A stretch of 64,000 bases of DNA, from the NCBI GenBank assembly GCA_033961575.1, contig CM066735.1, positions 38,211,501 to 38,275,500 on the forward strand, given 5' to 3'. How positions within the stretch are numbered: position 1 is the first letter of the stretch; each line of letters opens with the position of its first letter. Source of the DNA: Aselliscus stoliczkanus (lineage: Eukaryota; Chordata; Mammalia; Chiroptera; Hipposideridae). The notes beneath the pieces were generated by a model. That model saw only the letters and a program-made list of their open reading frames with translations, had not been told where the DNA came from and did no database searches. The translations under genes and the position numbers were made by a program. Positions 1 to 11,730 of the stretch are shown one piece after another.

Positions 1-152
1 ATGTTTTACATTATCATCAGAAATTCATTATGTGAGAAGAATCAAATACAGTAAAATTAATTTTGATGGCATGAAAATGGAAAAAGTTTGGGAGTTGAAG
101 GCAGTATAAATAAGAAAATTATATATTGTTCTGGAAATTTTCATTTCTTACT
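1..152. other. Unassigned AT-rich sequence
   Basis: No repeat family, gene or RNA recognised. The sequence is AT-rich and runs directly into the pentanucleotide microsatellite. Confidence 0.5.
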
Positions 153-213
153 TTATAATATAATATAATATAATATAATATAATATAATATAATATAATA
201 TAATATAATATAT
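153..213. repeat. (TAATA)n microsatellite
   Basis: About twelve near-perfect copies of a 5-bp unit, TAATA. It ends a few bases before a mariner-like terminal repeat, which probably inserted at a TA at its edge. The array is long and pure, so it is likely length-variable. Confidence 0.95.
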
Positions 214-217
214 AATA

Positions 218-424
218 ACAGAGGGTCCCAGAAAATGTATACACATTTTAAGAAAGGGAAAAAAACTGTATTAAAATTGTAATACAATGAATGACGCTAG
301 CACTCATTTGATGAATGCCATCTTTTGAGCAAATGTCATACTATATAATTCAATCCAACTTCGAAAAGTAATATATAGATAACATCTCTTAAAAATGTGT
401 ATACATTGTTTTTGCATCCCCTGA
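218..424 (-). mobile_element. Non-autonomous mariner-like element, copy 1
   Basis: The left end reads GAGGGTCCCAGAAAATGTAT and continues into TACACATTTTAAGAAAGGG. The right end is a diverged inverted copy, seen as AAAATGTGTATACATTG followed by GCATCCCCTGA. TA dinucleotides flank both ends (216-217 and 425-426). At about 207 bp it is too short to encode a transposase. The left TIR and the adjacent AAAACTGTATTAAAATTGTAATAC match the 3' end of the copies at 27348 and 61681, so the element lies in antisense orientation. The interior differs from the other copies and probably comes from the 5' side of the parent. Confidence 0.8.
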
Positions 425-426
425 TA

Positions 427-2181
427 TAAATACATTACTGGGTTGGTAACCACTGTGGGCTTTAGATACGTGACTCCACTAGGAATCTCCTGAGGAGCTG
501 GGTAATTGCCTGCCTGACAGATAAAATGGAAGCTTTATCTATCAGATCTCTTCTCCCATTCCTTGTGACCTGTCCCTTGGAGAATAAACTCCGCCCTCTT
601 CCACTTTCCCCCTGACATGTGCTGCTTGTATATGAATGCCAAGTGCCTTTTTTAGGTTTCCCATGCCTCCACGTCAGAGAAACCCTGATGCTTATACAGG
701 GCACACACTTCACTTTAGTCACCTCATGGGTGAAGTAGATTAAAGCTGGCTCAAACTGTTCACCATCACCATGGCTGGAATCAGAGAATATGAGTCAGTA
801 GAAAATAATATTTATATGGTTCATTCTTGTTTCACTGGGATCCACTCACCATGTTCACAGTCCTAAAAGCTTTGTATATATGACAGCCCCTGAATCTGTA
901 TATATTTCCTCTTATCTCCGGCATGCATTTTAAAGGTATCCAGAGTTCTTGACAATTCCTACTCCTCTGCTCTGTATCACATTATGCTGTAATATGATGG
1001 CCAGATGTGGTCTTCACAAGAATGTTAAGGTCATAAAATTGCTGGGGACTATGTTGTAAGTAATTGGATATTTCTTTTTCTATACCACTTAGTTTTTAAC
1101 AAAATATTATTTTATTTGAAAATAGTTTTTTTTTATAATTAGATTATTCTGTCCTAATGAATTCTAAATTCCTTGAGCACAAATGAACCTATGTATTGTA
1201 ATCTTTTTAAAGCCCTGTATTGCTAAAATGTCTTGCTTATAGTTGATATAAAGATGGTGAGTTAAATACAATTAGTTTACTGATTGTGAAAATAATAATT
1301 GAAAATATGACCTGGAAAAGTTTTTGATTAAGGAAAAAAAATAGGATAGTACATTTATCAAGAGTAAAAAAGAATGAAGAGTTAAAAAGTTAAATATCTG
1401 TAATTTGGCTGTTTTTTGTTGACCATTTGTGCTTTGTCTGGGGTAGAGCCGGCACTATGATACCCTTGCTTAAGGAACAGACATTACTGAGATACAGAAA
1501 CTGAGACTAGGACATTTAGGCCTAGCCAAGCCTTCATCCCTTGATAATTTTCTATTAGCACCAGAAAAAATACAGGCCATCATTTTCAAGTGTATTTTTA
1601 TCCTGTTATATGGCTTTACCATGGAAACAGCATAATTTAATTAAATATTTAAAGAAATAAAGAAAATAAACGTCCTGTGATTATTTCCACATAAATTATT
1701 CAGTATTTCCTTTTTATTGCAACAGCCTCTATAGTTGTTAAGCAAACAACCCATTCCCATTACTATATGATCAGGAAATCCTTTCCCATATTCTTAATTC
1801 ATATTCTGGAACCATCATATGTTGCTGCTTTGCATTGCATTACAGTATCTATATAAGTGAGGGGCTGATCATGTCCTTAAGTCAGAATAGTTCTCATCTT
1901 TGCAGGAATGTTGCTAGAATCAAGATTGCACACAAATTGTGACAGCTATTTAATAACTAATATTTGTTTCTTAGGCCAAAAAGTTTTAATTAACTTCCAA
2001 ATATGTTCAGCATGAACATTGAAATAGTAATTAAAAATTTAAATCATGTAGCTAAATTTTGTTTTAATTGAATCGCAAAACTGATTCAGCTTTATCCTCA
2101 TTTTGCCCCATCATATTTTTATTATAAAACATTCCCAAGTATTCAAAATGATAGAAACACGTATTTTAAAAATAGGTCTTT
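427..2181. other. Unassigned single-copy or decayed sequence
   Basis: No confident feature. Positions 440-790 are less AT-rich and hold an AATAAA (581-586) followed by a pyrimidine-rich stretch. This could be a worn LTR, but I cannot find its ends. Around 1480-1530 there is a faint MIR-like motif (GAAACTGAGACTAGG). The rest is AT-rich with no recognised structure. Confidence 0.4.
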
Positions 2182-2198
2182 AAGAATATGAATGTTTT

Positions 2199-2741
2199 GG
2201 GCTGGCCGAGTGGCTAATTTGCAACAGGATCTGCGAGAGTGAGAGTTCTGAGAAACAGGGACATTGTTTCAATTCCCACATGGGCCAGTGAGCTGCTCCC
2301 CAACTTGAGCTGCCACAAGCTGCCAGGAGGTGGCAGGATGGCTCAACTGGTGAGAGCATGTGCTCCTAATAACAAGGCTGCAGGTTTGAATGGTGGGCTC
2401 TGACCACCTGCAAGTAAAGATAGAACTCAGAACCTTGAGCTGAGCTGCCACTCGGATGGCTCAGGGGATAGAGTGTGTGCTCTTAACAACCAGGATGCTG
2501 GTTCAGCTTCCGCATGGGATGATGGCTATGCCCACCTGCAACTAATGGAACATAGCACCTTGAGCTGAGCAGCGCAACTGGACTTGGAGCTGAGCAAGCT
2601 GCGCCATCCACAACTAAGACTGAAGGACAACAACTTGGCTGTTCCCCTCCCCCAATTGCCCAACACTGTTCCCCTCTCCCAATTTCCCAACACTGTTCTC
2701 CTCCCTAAATTCCCCAATAAAATCTTTTTTTCTTAAAAGAA
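2199..2741 (+). mobile_element. Complex tRNA-derived SINE with three head units
   Basis: Starts GGGCTGGCCGAGTGGC, an RNA polymerase III A-box, and ends AATAAAATCTTT followed by a T-rich/A-rich tail. It is flanked by an imperfect target duplication: AAGAATATGAATGTTTT before (2182-2198) and AAGAACATGAATGATTTT after (2742-2759). Two more head-like units follow the first, at about 2321-2443 (GGATGGCTCAACTGG) and 2444-2570 (GGATGGCTCAGGGG). Both finish in a shared CACCTGCAA...CCTTGAGCTGAG segment. The 3' part carries about three copies of a roughly 27-bp unit containing TGTTCCCCTC. The mismatched flanks suggest moderate age. Short open frames inside it are not genes. Confidence 0.88.
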
Positions 2742-2759
2742 AAGAACATGAATGATTTT

Positions 2760-3571
2760 ATCATTTTCTTCATAACATTGTACATACATACATGTTATAT
2801 TCAAGATACAGCTTCAGTATACTCTCTGTCCCCATTTCTTTCTGATTCTCCCATAGATGAAAATTATTCTCAATTTTGTGCTATTATGCCCATGCATTGT
2901 GTCATTGTGTGTGTGTGTGTGTATAAACATTTCATTGTTCTATGACTTTTAAGACTCTGGTATTTTCTCATGATATATATTGGACTTATCGATTTGGGGG
3001 AAGAATACCGTAGAAGAAAAATGCCTTCCTCATCTCATTACATCAGAGGATGCATGATTTCAACTTAATTTCTCCCTAGTGAAATGATCATTGATCATTT
3101 GGTTAAGTTGGTATCTGTCTGGGTTCTCTACTATCAAGATAATATTTTTTTTTCCCTTTCCACACGCTATTCAATGGAAGTAAGTCACTAAGCCTTGACC
3201 AGACTTAAGGAAAGGAAAAATAAGTTTCTTTTTAATACTTTCAGGTTCTTGTGATAAAAATTGATGGTAAACTGTAACTGCTTAATACAAGCAACCCATT
3301 AATGGCCTAGACATTTCATGAATGAAGTTTGGGTCACCCCATCAGGCAAGGAACCATAACCAGCTGAGGTACTTGCTGGTAGCAAAAGGAGGATGGAATT
3401 ATTGAGGGAAAAAGATCGAAATATTAATACCTGCTAACATGATTGCTTGCAGAAATAAGGATTGTATTTTTATGAGTACTTTTTACTTATTTTTAAAATA
3501 ATATGTTTGTGTGTATATATATATGTATTGTATATATAATTTATTATATATTAAGTATAGTATGATATATA
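2760..3571. other. Unassigned AT-rich sequence with short GT and TA tracts
   Basis: A short (GT)n tract lies at about 2906-2922 and an alternating TA/GT tract at about 3505-3572 leads into the MITE. Nothing else is recognised. Confidence 0.45.
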
Positions 3572-3573
3572 TA

Positions 3574-3654
3574 TTGGGTTGTCAAAAAAGTCATGATGTA
3601 TTTTTCCTATGCTTTTCATTGCAAAAATGCATCATGACTTTTCTGACAACCCAA
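3574..3654 (+). mobile_element. 81-bp palindromic mariner MITE, copy 1
   Basis: Begins TTGGGTTGTCAAAAAAGTCA and ends as its inverted complement, ACTTTTCTGACAACCCAA. The TIRs are about 32 bp, leaving a short central loop. TA flanks both ends (3572-3573 and 3655-3656). Size and architecture resemble primate MADE1-type mariner MITEs, but the TIR sequence differs. A second copy of exactly the same length lies at 34774-34854 in the opposite orientation. Confidence 0.9.
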
Positions 3655-3656
3655 TA

Positions 3657-4329
3657 TACATATAGTATCAGCATCCTATTAAAGTATATCAAAGAGAGAT
3701 TGTGACTCAGCTAAGTTGTCACTCAACGATTGACAGAGTGACTTTATATTATTTTAGGGTAAAAGTAAACTGTAGGAGAGAGTTTTGTATAGATGGAAGC
3801 ATAATTGTGTGTTTCCAGATCAAATTTGTTCTAATCAGGGACATATGGCTGCCAATTTGTAAAGACTGGGGAATTTGTGCTTTCTCAATATAGCCAGGTT
3901 AGATCTTTCTCAGAATTCTCTTCTCTGTATAGCCCCAGGTTATATGAGATATGGAGAGCAGAAGTGAAGCAGCCTGGTCCAGGCACCACTGCTGCACCCA
4001 TATGTGTTGCTGAGTTGCTGGCCTACTTGAGTGTGTGGGACAGTGTTCAGGCCCCTTGCTTCTCCACCTTTTACCAGGTCTCTTCGTTATCTGAGCCAAG
4101 TGCTTGTGAAAGGCGCTAGTTTCCTTGTGCATAGCACCTGTATCCCTGAGGTTAGATACAGTCAAAGAAAACTGAGTTTTAGTTTGTCTTCACAGATTAT
4201 AGTTTTCTGTCTTAGATTCCAGCTTGTCTTTATAGGTACCAGGTTATCCTTCAACTTAGTGTTTGGTCACTGTTTGCTCTTGCTTTTCCCATGCTTTGTG
4301 TCCAGTTATTTTTTTCATCTGCAGTATCA
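3657..4329. other. Unassigned sequence
   Basis: No repeat or exon recognised with confidence. Open frames at 3877-4342 overlap on both strands and lack codon structure or splice context. The stretch may be the decayed edge of the old LINE that follows. Confidence 0.4.
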
Positions 4330-5130
4330 AAGCTGCTGTTAATCCCATCTCAAATATTTTTATGTTATGATATTATTGTTCTCTTTTCTAGGTGCTTAAT
4401 TTGATTTTTTTTTTTAAAAAAAACAAACAAAAACAACTATCTGTCATGCCCTTCCTTATCATCCTCATTCTTCCCTCTACCTTCTTGATTAGATGAAATA
4501 GATTTGCAATAGCTTTTCCAACTTCATTGTCTTCTAGATGTATTATATGTATTATTTTTGAGTCTGTTTTCATTAATTGATTTTTTTCCCTCCTCATTAC
4601 AGATTCTATTTTTACTTTTTACATGCTGATTTTTTTACTGAATGCCAGACAGCATGGGTTTTACCTTGTTGGTTGCAGGGATTTTTTTGTATTCCTTTAT
4701 ACATTTGGATTCTTTTCTGGGGCACAGTTGAGTTACTTAGGCAATTTTATGATCCTTTTAAGGCTTGTGTTTCGGCACTGTTAGGTAGATCCAGGACAAC
4801 ATTTAGTCTAGGATTAATCTGGCCCCACTACTGAGACAGCACTCTTCTGGGGATGACCCTAGATGCCAGTATGTTAAGAGGTTCTTTTTCCACTTTCTTT
4901 CGTGTGGCCAGGTCCTTCGCAATTTCTGGGGTTCATCCGCCTGATCATTTTTAGTTTTATACCCCTGACCTTGTGTATTTTCCTCACTGGAAATTCCTTC
5001 CAGATAGCAATCATATGGCTTACCTCATTTGTTTTATTTTCCCTCCAGGATCTGGTCTGTAGTTTTATGTTTGAAAAATGACTTTTTTTCATCTATTTGT
5101 CCATTTTCTTTAATTGTTTAGTGTGGGAGG
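4330..5130. mobile_element. Ancient LINE remnant (L1M/HAL1-like 3' region)
   Basis: The stretch from about 4600 (GAATGCCAGACAGCATGGG) through 4830 (CCCCACTACTGAGACAG) to about 5060 follows, in order, a block I associate with very old mammalian L1M/HAL1 3' regions. The match is from memory and spread over several hundred bases, so the class is likely but the subfamily and strand are not established. Frames at 4388-5092 are accidental. Confidence 0.5.
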
Positions 5131-5249
5131 GTAAATTCAATTTGTTACTGAAGTTATGGATGGCCTGAAGAAGTGGTACGTGGATTTTAGATTCTAATTC
5201 TTGCTACTCTTTGTACCTAGCCTATTTTAAAATCTGTTTTTTTTCCCCA

Positions 5250-5370
5250 CCTCCTTTAACAGAATGTAATATTGAGGGAAGAGACTTTGTATAGTTTACT
5301 CACTGCTCTATTCCAGAAACTATAAGAGTTTAGGATAATATATTGTAGGTGCTCAGTTAGTATTTTGCAT
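5250..5370 (+). mobile_element. L2-type LINE 3'-end fragment
   Basis: Contains a decayed version of the L2 3' end: TTGAGGGAAGAGACTTTG, then GTAGGTGCTCAGTTAGTATT. It is short and strongly diverged, as expected for L2. Confidence 0.5.
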
Positions 5371-7555
5371 GTGGGTCACAAATATATATACATTTATTTT
5401 TGTTTTATACAGAATTTTTAACTATCTGCCAAATGCATAATATATATCCACTGATTTGTCTTCTCAAATTTATCCTACACCAAAGCTACATCATTCAAAA
5501 TATATAAAATAACAGAAATTGTCGGTTTAATAGTTAATTCCAAAATACTATTTCAAAGAACTTTCATTTGAATGTCCTTATCCTCTTTCAGTATTTCTCA
5601 AAAAACTTCTATAAAATGTAGTCTACTGAGCTGCAAAGTTACTATATCAAATTACCTGTGCTCATGAAATTTGTAATACTTCTCTGAGTTGAGAATCAGA
5701 AATTTTTACTGTTTTTCATTTACTGTTCCCACTTTTATCAAGAGGGTAAAATTACCTGGTCAAAACAGGTCACAATTTGATATTATTGCTTGAATTAAAT
5801 ACCTCAGACATATATACATATAAACATACATACTTACATACATAAAGTAACATTCATAGAGAAATCTCTATTTCTTATTGCTCTAGAAAATTGCCAAATG
5901 AGAAAAACTATTTTTATTGTTGATCAGAATATTGCAGTTAACTAGAAGATATAAAATTATAAGAATACTTTCTTTATTACATGAATGATGGAGTGGGAAA
6001 AATGCAATAAAACCAAATCTTCTCAGTTATTAATTGTATCATTTACAGGGGAAACCAGTCCAAGCAAGAATTTCTGACCAGTAATGTTTTTTTATGGTAA
6101 TTGAATGTATTCCCTGGTATTGTATTGAGTATATTCTTGTTGGCACACATTTTTTTCTGACAAGTGAAAAATGATCAAATTTGACATTAGACAATAGAAA
6201 TTTTGCCATGATCTTCAGATGTTTTATTTCTGATATAGATAAAATGAGAAAATATCTATGACCTCTTTTTAAATTTTTAATAAACAATGATAGTTCTTAA
6301 AACTGTGATAAAGTTCCATATTTTGGTCCTCCTGGGCATAACCAACATCTTCTTCTTTCTTTCATTGTTATCAACTACAATATTCTTTTCTAGTCTTATT
6401 ATGCATACATAGCCTTACTCCAAATCAAGTAAAAAAATAAGTAATAATTAAACATCATAGGTAAATCGAGGTTTCAGGAAAGGCACATAAAGATATTGTA
6501 ATAATAAAGACAGATGATTTGTTCAAAGTTAGTGATTAAGAGCTATTAAATATTTATTAAATATTTTAAGTTTTTATTATGTTTTAAAAATATGTATGTT
6601 CTCTTAAAGTGAGCAAAGTCCTCTGTTGGGGCTTAAAGACATGGCAAATAGTCAACACTGAAAATGCAAACACTGACATATACTAGACCTGCAGACATCC
6701 TGTCATTCAGATTTAGGTAATTTCTCAGTGCCCATATACGCATTTTCTTACAGCAATCCTTTTCATTGGTCAATTGGGAAATTTTTATTTGGAAGTATAA
6801 TTAACTATGGTGCCACAATTGATATCTCTTTCTTATTAAACTATGCACTTCTTGAGGAAGAAATTATGTTTGCTAGACACTACTGTATGTTATTGTAAGA
6901 ATATCATATACATTCTTAAATCATAAATATTTAAGAGTTTTTATTATTGAATATTCTTAGTAAGAAATAGAATGGGAATAATATCTTAACCTGTAAGACA
7001 AACTTTTTTGGATGATCTATTTTTTATTAATAAATCTAAACCACACATAATAAATTAATTCTTCTGAGAAATACATATTTTAAAGTAATAATCTTGTCAA
7101 AAGTACACAGTTCTTTGGACCTGAGGTTATGCTTCTTTCATTCCAGCAACTTTTCAACTGATGGAATAATTTTCAGAATAAAAATGTTTAAAGGAAAACA
7201 CATAGACCTTTTTCTAAACAATATTTTCACCATATAGAATAACATCAAATAATGTATGCTCCACCAAGTTTTGTCAAATACTAACTTCATATTTCATGCG
7301 TATGTATTCATAAACTCAATAAAGCATTCTTCTGAGATTTTGAAATTTAATTGAATATTTATTATATATAATGCTTCCTATTATATATTATATACTATAT
7401 ATTATATAGTATATATAAAATACATTTCTATTATGTATATAATATATATGTACTTCCTGTTATATTTTTTGCAACTTGCAGTGTTTTCTTTATTTGTTTT
7501 TAGACTAAATAATGTTGATATGTGCCCATCCACATCATTCATTTAAAGTTCAGGA
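5371..7555. other. Long anonymous AT-rich stretch
   Basis: About 2.2 kb with no recognised repeat, exon or RNA gene. It includes TA-rich low-complexity DNA near its end. Frames on either strand are short and biased to K, N, I and F, as expected for AT-rich noncoding DNA. Confidence 0.5.
7382..7417. repeat. AT-rich palindrome
   Basis: A near-perfect inverted repeat: TTATATACTATATA faces TTATATAGTATATATAA within a TA-rich tract. It could extrude as a hairpin, but this composition makes such palindromes common. Confidence 0.6.
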
Positions 7556-7740
7556 TAGTATCACTATAAATTACTTTTCTCTGTCCTTGAACTTCATGTA
7601 ATTGGAATCATACAGTCTGTACTATTCTGTGTCTAGCTTCCTCCACTGAAATTTCTGTCTGTGATGTTCATCCATATTGTTGCATGTAGCTGTAGTTTTT
7701 ATTGATATGACCGCTTAGGAGTCAGGTGATGACTTCAGGT
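7556..7740 (-). mobile_element. L1 3'-end fragment, antisense
   Basis: Carries the antisense order seen near the end of mammalian L1 ORF2 and its 3' UTR: GGAATCATACAGTCTGTACT, then GTGTCTAGCTTCCTCCACTG, then GTTCATCCATATTGTTGCAT. It is decayed, with no open frame. Confidence 0.7.
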
Positions 7741-8640
7741 GTATTTGTATGTAGATTTGTGAACTCCCTTCTATGCAGTCCTCTTATGCTCAGTACTTTC
7801 TCCCTCATTTTCCAGCTGCTTTGCTCCTAAGATCTCTGACCTTTGTCTTCCCAGCCATGAGATCACAACCTTCTTGGCATCTAGACTCCTGCAGGAGAAT
7901 CTGGAAAAGATAGGGTTTATGTGGATTTTACTTCTTGTGTTTTTCTTTTCTCAAGAATAGTAGTCTTTTAGATACTTCCTTTATTTTTCAGTTCTTTCAT
8001 GTAATTTTACTTTGTCTCATTTTAATAATTGTTTTTGACAAGAAAGTTATTTTGATACCAGCTTTTTTTGTCCTGCTGAAATTAGACAAAATTATTTTGT
8101 GTAGATATTTTAAAATGTATCCTGGATAAATTTATTTTTTCATTCAGATATTTTTGTGTCTTTTCAAAAGAAATTTAACTATGCCATCACAAAGACATCT
8201 TACTATTTTTTTCTTGTATAATTTTTTAAAATTTTGCCTTTTGATTTTAAAATTATAATTGGCTTGAAATGGATTTTTGTATATGTTTTCAATTTGGTTG
8301 TATTTTTTTTTCATATAGATAAGCAGTTGTTTGAGCAAACTATTTATTAAATAATGCACAGAAATATTTATTTATACTGTTCTGCTTAAATATGCATGGG
8401 AAGTATTACATATTTAATGAAGTAAGTCTTTTTAAATATTCATTTTCATTACATTTGTGGAGATGCCTATTATGTCAGTCGCTGTGCAGACTATAGCAGA
8501 CAATACAGTTTCATTTTGGAGATGTATTGTGCCAATTCAGAACACTCAACTTCTAAAGCAGTGCCATATGACTGAGGTTCACCTCTTCAAAGTCTTTCTT
8601 AATTATCAAAAAGTCATTTTGGTTGTATTTTCACAATGCC
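7741..8640. other. Probable old LINE debris and unassigned sequence
   Basis: Positions 7770-8130 faintly resemble old L1M/HAL1 debris (for example CTGCTTTGCTCCTAAGATCT), but I cannot align it reliably. Nothing is recognised from 8130 to 8640. Confidence 0.35.
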
Positions 8641-8642
8641 TC

Positions 8643-9256
8643 TGTATTAGTCAGGATTCTCCAGAAAAATGAAACTGCTAGGGAGATGTATGCATGTATG
8701 TATGCATGCATGTATCTGCCATCTATCTATCATCTGTCTATCTATCAATTGATCGATCAATCTATCTATCTATTGAAAGAGTTATAACAAGTTATTGCCT
8801 TGTGTGATTATGGAAGTAAGAAAGTCCAAAGATCTGCAGGGCTGGAGACCCAGGAGAGCTGGTGGTTTAGTTCCAGTCCAAGTTCAAAGGCCTGAGACCC
8901 AGGAGAGCCAGTGGTGTACTTCCCATTCAAAGGCCAGCAGCCTCAAAACCTAAAAAGGAGCTGATGTCTTAGTTGATGTCTGAAGGTAGGATAAAAGGTA
9001 GTGTCTCCATTGTAGCCAGTCAGGCAAGAAAGAACTCTCTTATTCAGGGAGGATAAGCCTTTTTGTTCTATTTAAGTTTTCTACTGATTGAAAGAGGCCC
9101 ACCCACATTAGAAAGGGCAATCTGCTTTACACAGTCCCAATTTAAATGTTAATCTCATTGAAAAACACCCTCACAGAAACACCCAGAATACTGTTTGACC
9201 ACATGTCTGGGCCCCCTGTAACCCAGTCAAGGTGATACATAACAGTAACCATCTCA
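8643..9256 (-). mobile_element. Solo ERVL-class LTR, MLT2-like
   Basis: In antisense it shows the MLT2 landmarks in order: TGTATTAGTCAGGATTCTCC at one end, then CTGGAGACCCAGGAGAGC, CCCACCCACATTAG, CAATCTGCTTTAC and GACCACATGTCTGGGC, ending ATAACAGTAACCATCTCA. TG and CA bound the unit. A 5-bp target duplication is probable: GCCTC before (8638-8642) and GCCTT after (9257-9261). About 614 bp, which is full LTR size. An expanded ATGT/CTAT microsatellite at about 8690-8775 sits where family members carry a simple-repeat tract. Confidence 0.85.
8690..8775. repeat. Compound ATGT/CTAT microsatellite inside the MLT2-like LTR
   Basis: Runs of GTAT/GCAT units grade into CTAT units, with a small ATTGATCGATCAAT palindrome between. 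The position suggests growth from the simple repeat native to the LTR. Confidence 0.85.
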
Positions 9257-9344
9257 GCCTTCAAGAGGATGGTAACCATTAGTCACAGTCATTTGTTTTC
9301 TGCCCATTTTTATTTTCCATAATAAACAGCAAAGGATCATTATA

Positions 9345-9470
9345 TAAATGCTATTCATTTATTTGAAAAACATTTTTTGAGCCCCATTAAATCCCAAGCT
9401 TTGTGGTAGGTACTGGAAAGTTACAAAACACTCTGTGACATTACAGTCAGTCATGGGGTATGATTTGATA
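9345..9470 (-). mobile_element. L2/MIR-class fragment, antisense
   Basis: The order ATTTATTTGAAAAACATTTT, GAGCCCC, GTGGTAGGTACTGGAAAG is a worn antisense copy of the common L2 3'-end block. Boundaries are soft. Confidence 0.5.
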
Positions 9471-10095
9471 TAACTAAGCTAGGAAGAAACTTGCAAGCAG
9501 AGGGAATGGCCTGTCAGCAACCTTGGTAGGCAAAGAGCTTGATCATTCAAGAAACAGAAAGAAAACCAATGTGGTGAATCATAGTGCTGATCAAAGTAAA
9601 AATTCAGGCCTACATTGGGAAAATGAGAAGAGATTGACAGTTTTAAGCAGGAAAGTATCATATCCCATTTTCATTTTTGAAAGATCAGTGTCCTCTATGT
9701 AGAAAATAGATGAGATAAAAATAATTTAAAAATTGGAGGAATGGAGCACAGTTATAAAAGACTGTAGTGATGTGGACAACAGCAGAGATATAGAGAACTG
9801 AATAAATGAACAAATAGAGAAAGCTTTGATAGCACTTAGCAATTGATTGGATTTATGGTAAGAGAAAGAAAGGTGTCAGTAATGAATGTTATGCTTTCCA
9901 ACTAAAAAATTATTCAAGGAATTGTTAGGAATTGCCATTTGCTGAGATATAGAACCCTACAAGAGAAATAGGTAAGAACGAAAGAGATCGAAAAGAGATA
10001 TAATGAAAAAGTTCAAGGTCACAGAGACTTCCAAATATAAGCTCCTCTGAATATAAATATATGAATTTAGTACTCAGTAGAGTGGTTTTGGTTCT

Positions 10096-10141
<46 letters not shown>

Positions 10142-10384
10142 ATATACACAGGTGAGTAAAATCTAATGTCATGGGAATAAATGAGGTAACCTAGGAAAAG
10201 AATATAGAGTTCGATGAGAAGAGGGAAATGGACTGAGTCATGAGAAATATCAATCTGTAGTTTCAGATAAGGTAGGATAAACACTGTAGGAGTTGAGAAG
10301 AAGCCATCAGACAGATTACAGGAAAACTACCCAAATGTGGAGCCAAAAAAGCAAAATGAAGAGTGTTTTAAGCAGGAGGGAAAA
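9471..10384. other. Unassigned sequence
   Basis: Apart from the AC array at 10098-10145, nothing is recognised. The open frame at 9925-10284 has its CVCV run from that array and is not a gene. Confidence 0.45.
10098..10145. repeat. (AC)n microsatellite
   Basis: About 19 uninterrupted AC units followed by ATAC variants. It is likely polymorphic. Confidence 0.95.
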
Positions 10385-10620
10385 ATAATAATATAATAAT
10401 AACTGCAATAATATTAATGAAAATACGTTATTTATTATGTTCCAGGCCCTTTTCTGTGAACTTTATATATGTTATTCAACCTTCACAAAATCACATAAAA
10501 TTAGTTTCATTATCACTATTTTACATATAGTGTGACTGAGCTTCAAGAAGGTAACCCTCTCACCCAAAATCACACAGGAAATCTGACTAGCAACTTTCAT
10601 ACTTATGTATTTAGCTAAGC
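10385..10620 (-). mobile_element. MIR SINE fragment, antisense
   Basis: Shows worn antisense MIR order: TTATTATGTTCCAGGCCC, TTATCACTATTTTACATAT, then AAAATCACACAGG. Age and divergence suit MIR. Confidence 0.6.
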
Positions 10621-11567
10621 TAACTTGCAAATGTGATGAATGGTTATAATCTGTAGGAACTTTCATTTGTTAATGATAGAAACAAAAATCTGAGAAAATA
10701 GGAGATTTATTTGGAAATAGATGTACAAAACAACACAAAATAAAAGATACTAATCACTTTTTGTGTTTCATCCCCACCCTCCATGATAGTGGTACACAAA
10801 GCAATATGTAAGTTTGCAAAGGGAGACAAAAGGCAAAACGCAAGTTAATGAAGGTCTTATTGAAACATTCGCCCTTTATTATTTGATCCATTCACCAGGT
10901 TTACATCCTCCTTTCTAGAAGTTCATAGAAAAGGAGTAGTCTCCTGCCTGGTCACTAGATCAAAATTCTTGGAATTGGTGCTGAGGTTGTTCAATCAATT
11001 CATGTGTCAGTCCCATGAACCAATTTCTGATGCTAAGAATATTCTAATTATATATTCTGATTAATCAGGCCTTGGCTCCATGTCTTCCCCTAGAATTGAA
11101 TGTCCCCCAGTTTAACTCCATATAAACTAAGAAAGGCAGAGGATGCTGTCACTAAGAATATGTAGTAAATTGTCAACCACCTTGTTTCTGAGATATCAAG
11201 TCAGATGGAGATTAAAAAGTGTCTGTTAAATTTAGCATCAGTGTATTTATTTATGTTCTTAATCAGAGTTCTTTCAGTTAAGCAGAAAGTTTAACTGGAG
11301 GGGGAGGTGAAGAGTTAATGGCAGGTGAAGGAGAAGTATGTATAAACAAAGGAAGATGCAGGTGAGGACAAAGGAAAATGTATGCTTGACTGAAGGAGAG
11401 AAAAAGAAATCAAATATCTGTTGATTGCTTTTGTGTTGGGAAACAACAGTAATGAAGATGTGATGATCTCACACCTTGTTATCTCACAGCTCAAAATACC
11501 CCCAAAACGCTAAGTTGAACAATAAACACTCTTCTCTTACAAATACACATATATTTAAATACACAGT
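10621..11567. other. Unassigned AT-rich sequence
   Basis: Nothing recognised in about 950 bp. There is no long frame and no splice-flanked open segment that I would defend. Confidence 0.45.
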
Positions 11568-11730
11568 TTTGTCATAAATCATTCTAATTGTTTAATTAAG
11601 ATATGCTCTTGGTTGGCTCTTGTCATTTTCATTTTTACTTTCTTTTAGATACTAATATATTTTAATCATTCCATACCTTGTGTATCATCTGTGCCCAATA
11701 TTTCCTCATCTTCATTCCATCCTCTGAAAT
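11568..11730 (+). repeat. Diverged unclassified repeat, copy A
   Basis: Shares a collinear block with 13657-13822. Common landmarks in order are ATT(C/T)TAATTGTTTAATT, TACTAATATATTTTAAT(C/T)ATTC, TGTTTATCA- or TGTGTATCA-like sequence, then CCAATATTT and TTCAT(T/C)CATCCTCTG. By eye most positions agree. The two frames that start here (11662-12027 minus, 11678-12106 plus) overlap each other on opposite strands and look accidental. Confidence 0.7.

Noticed and set aside
427..800. AATAAA with pyrimidine-rich downstream sequence, considered as an LTR
   Set aside because: No TG...CA ends, target duplication or promoter in the right place.
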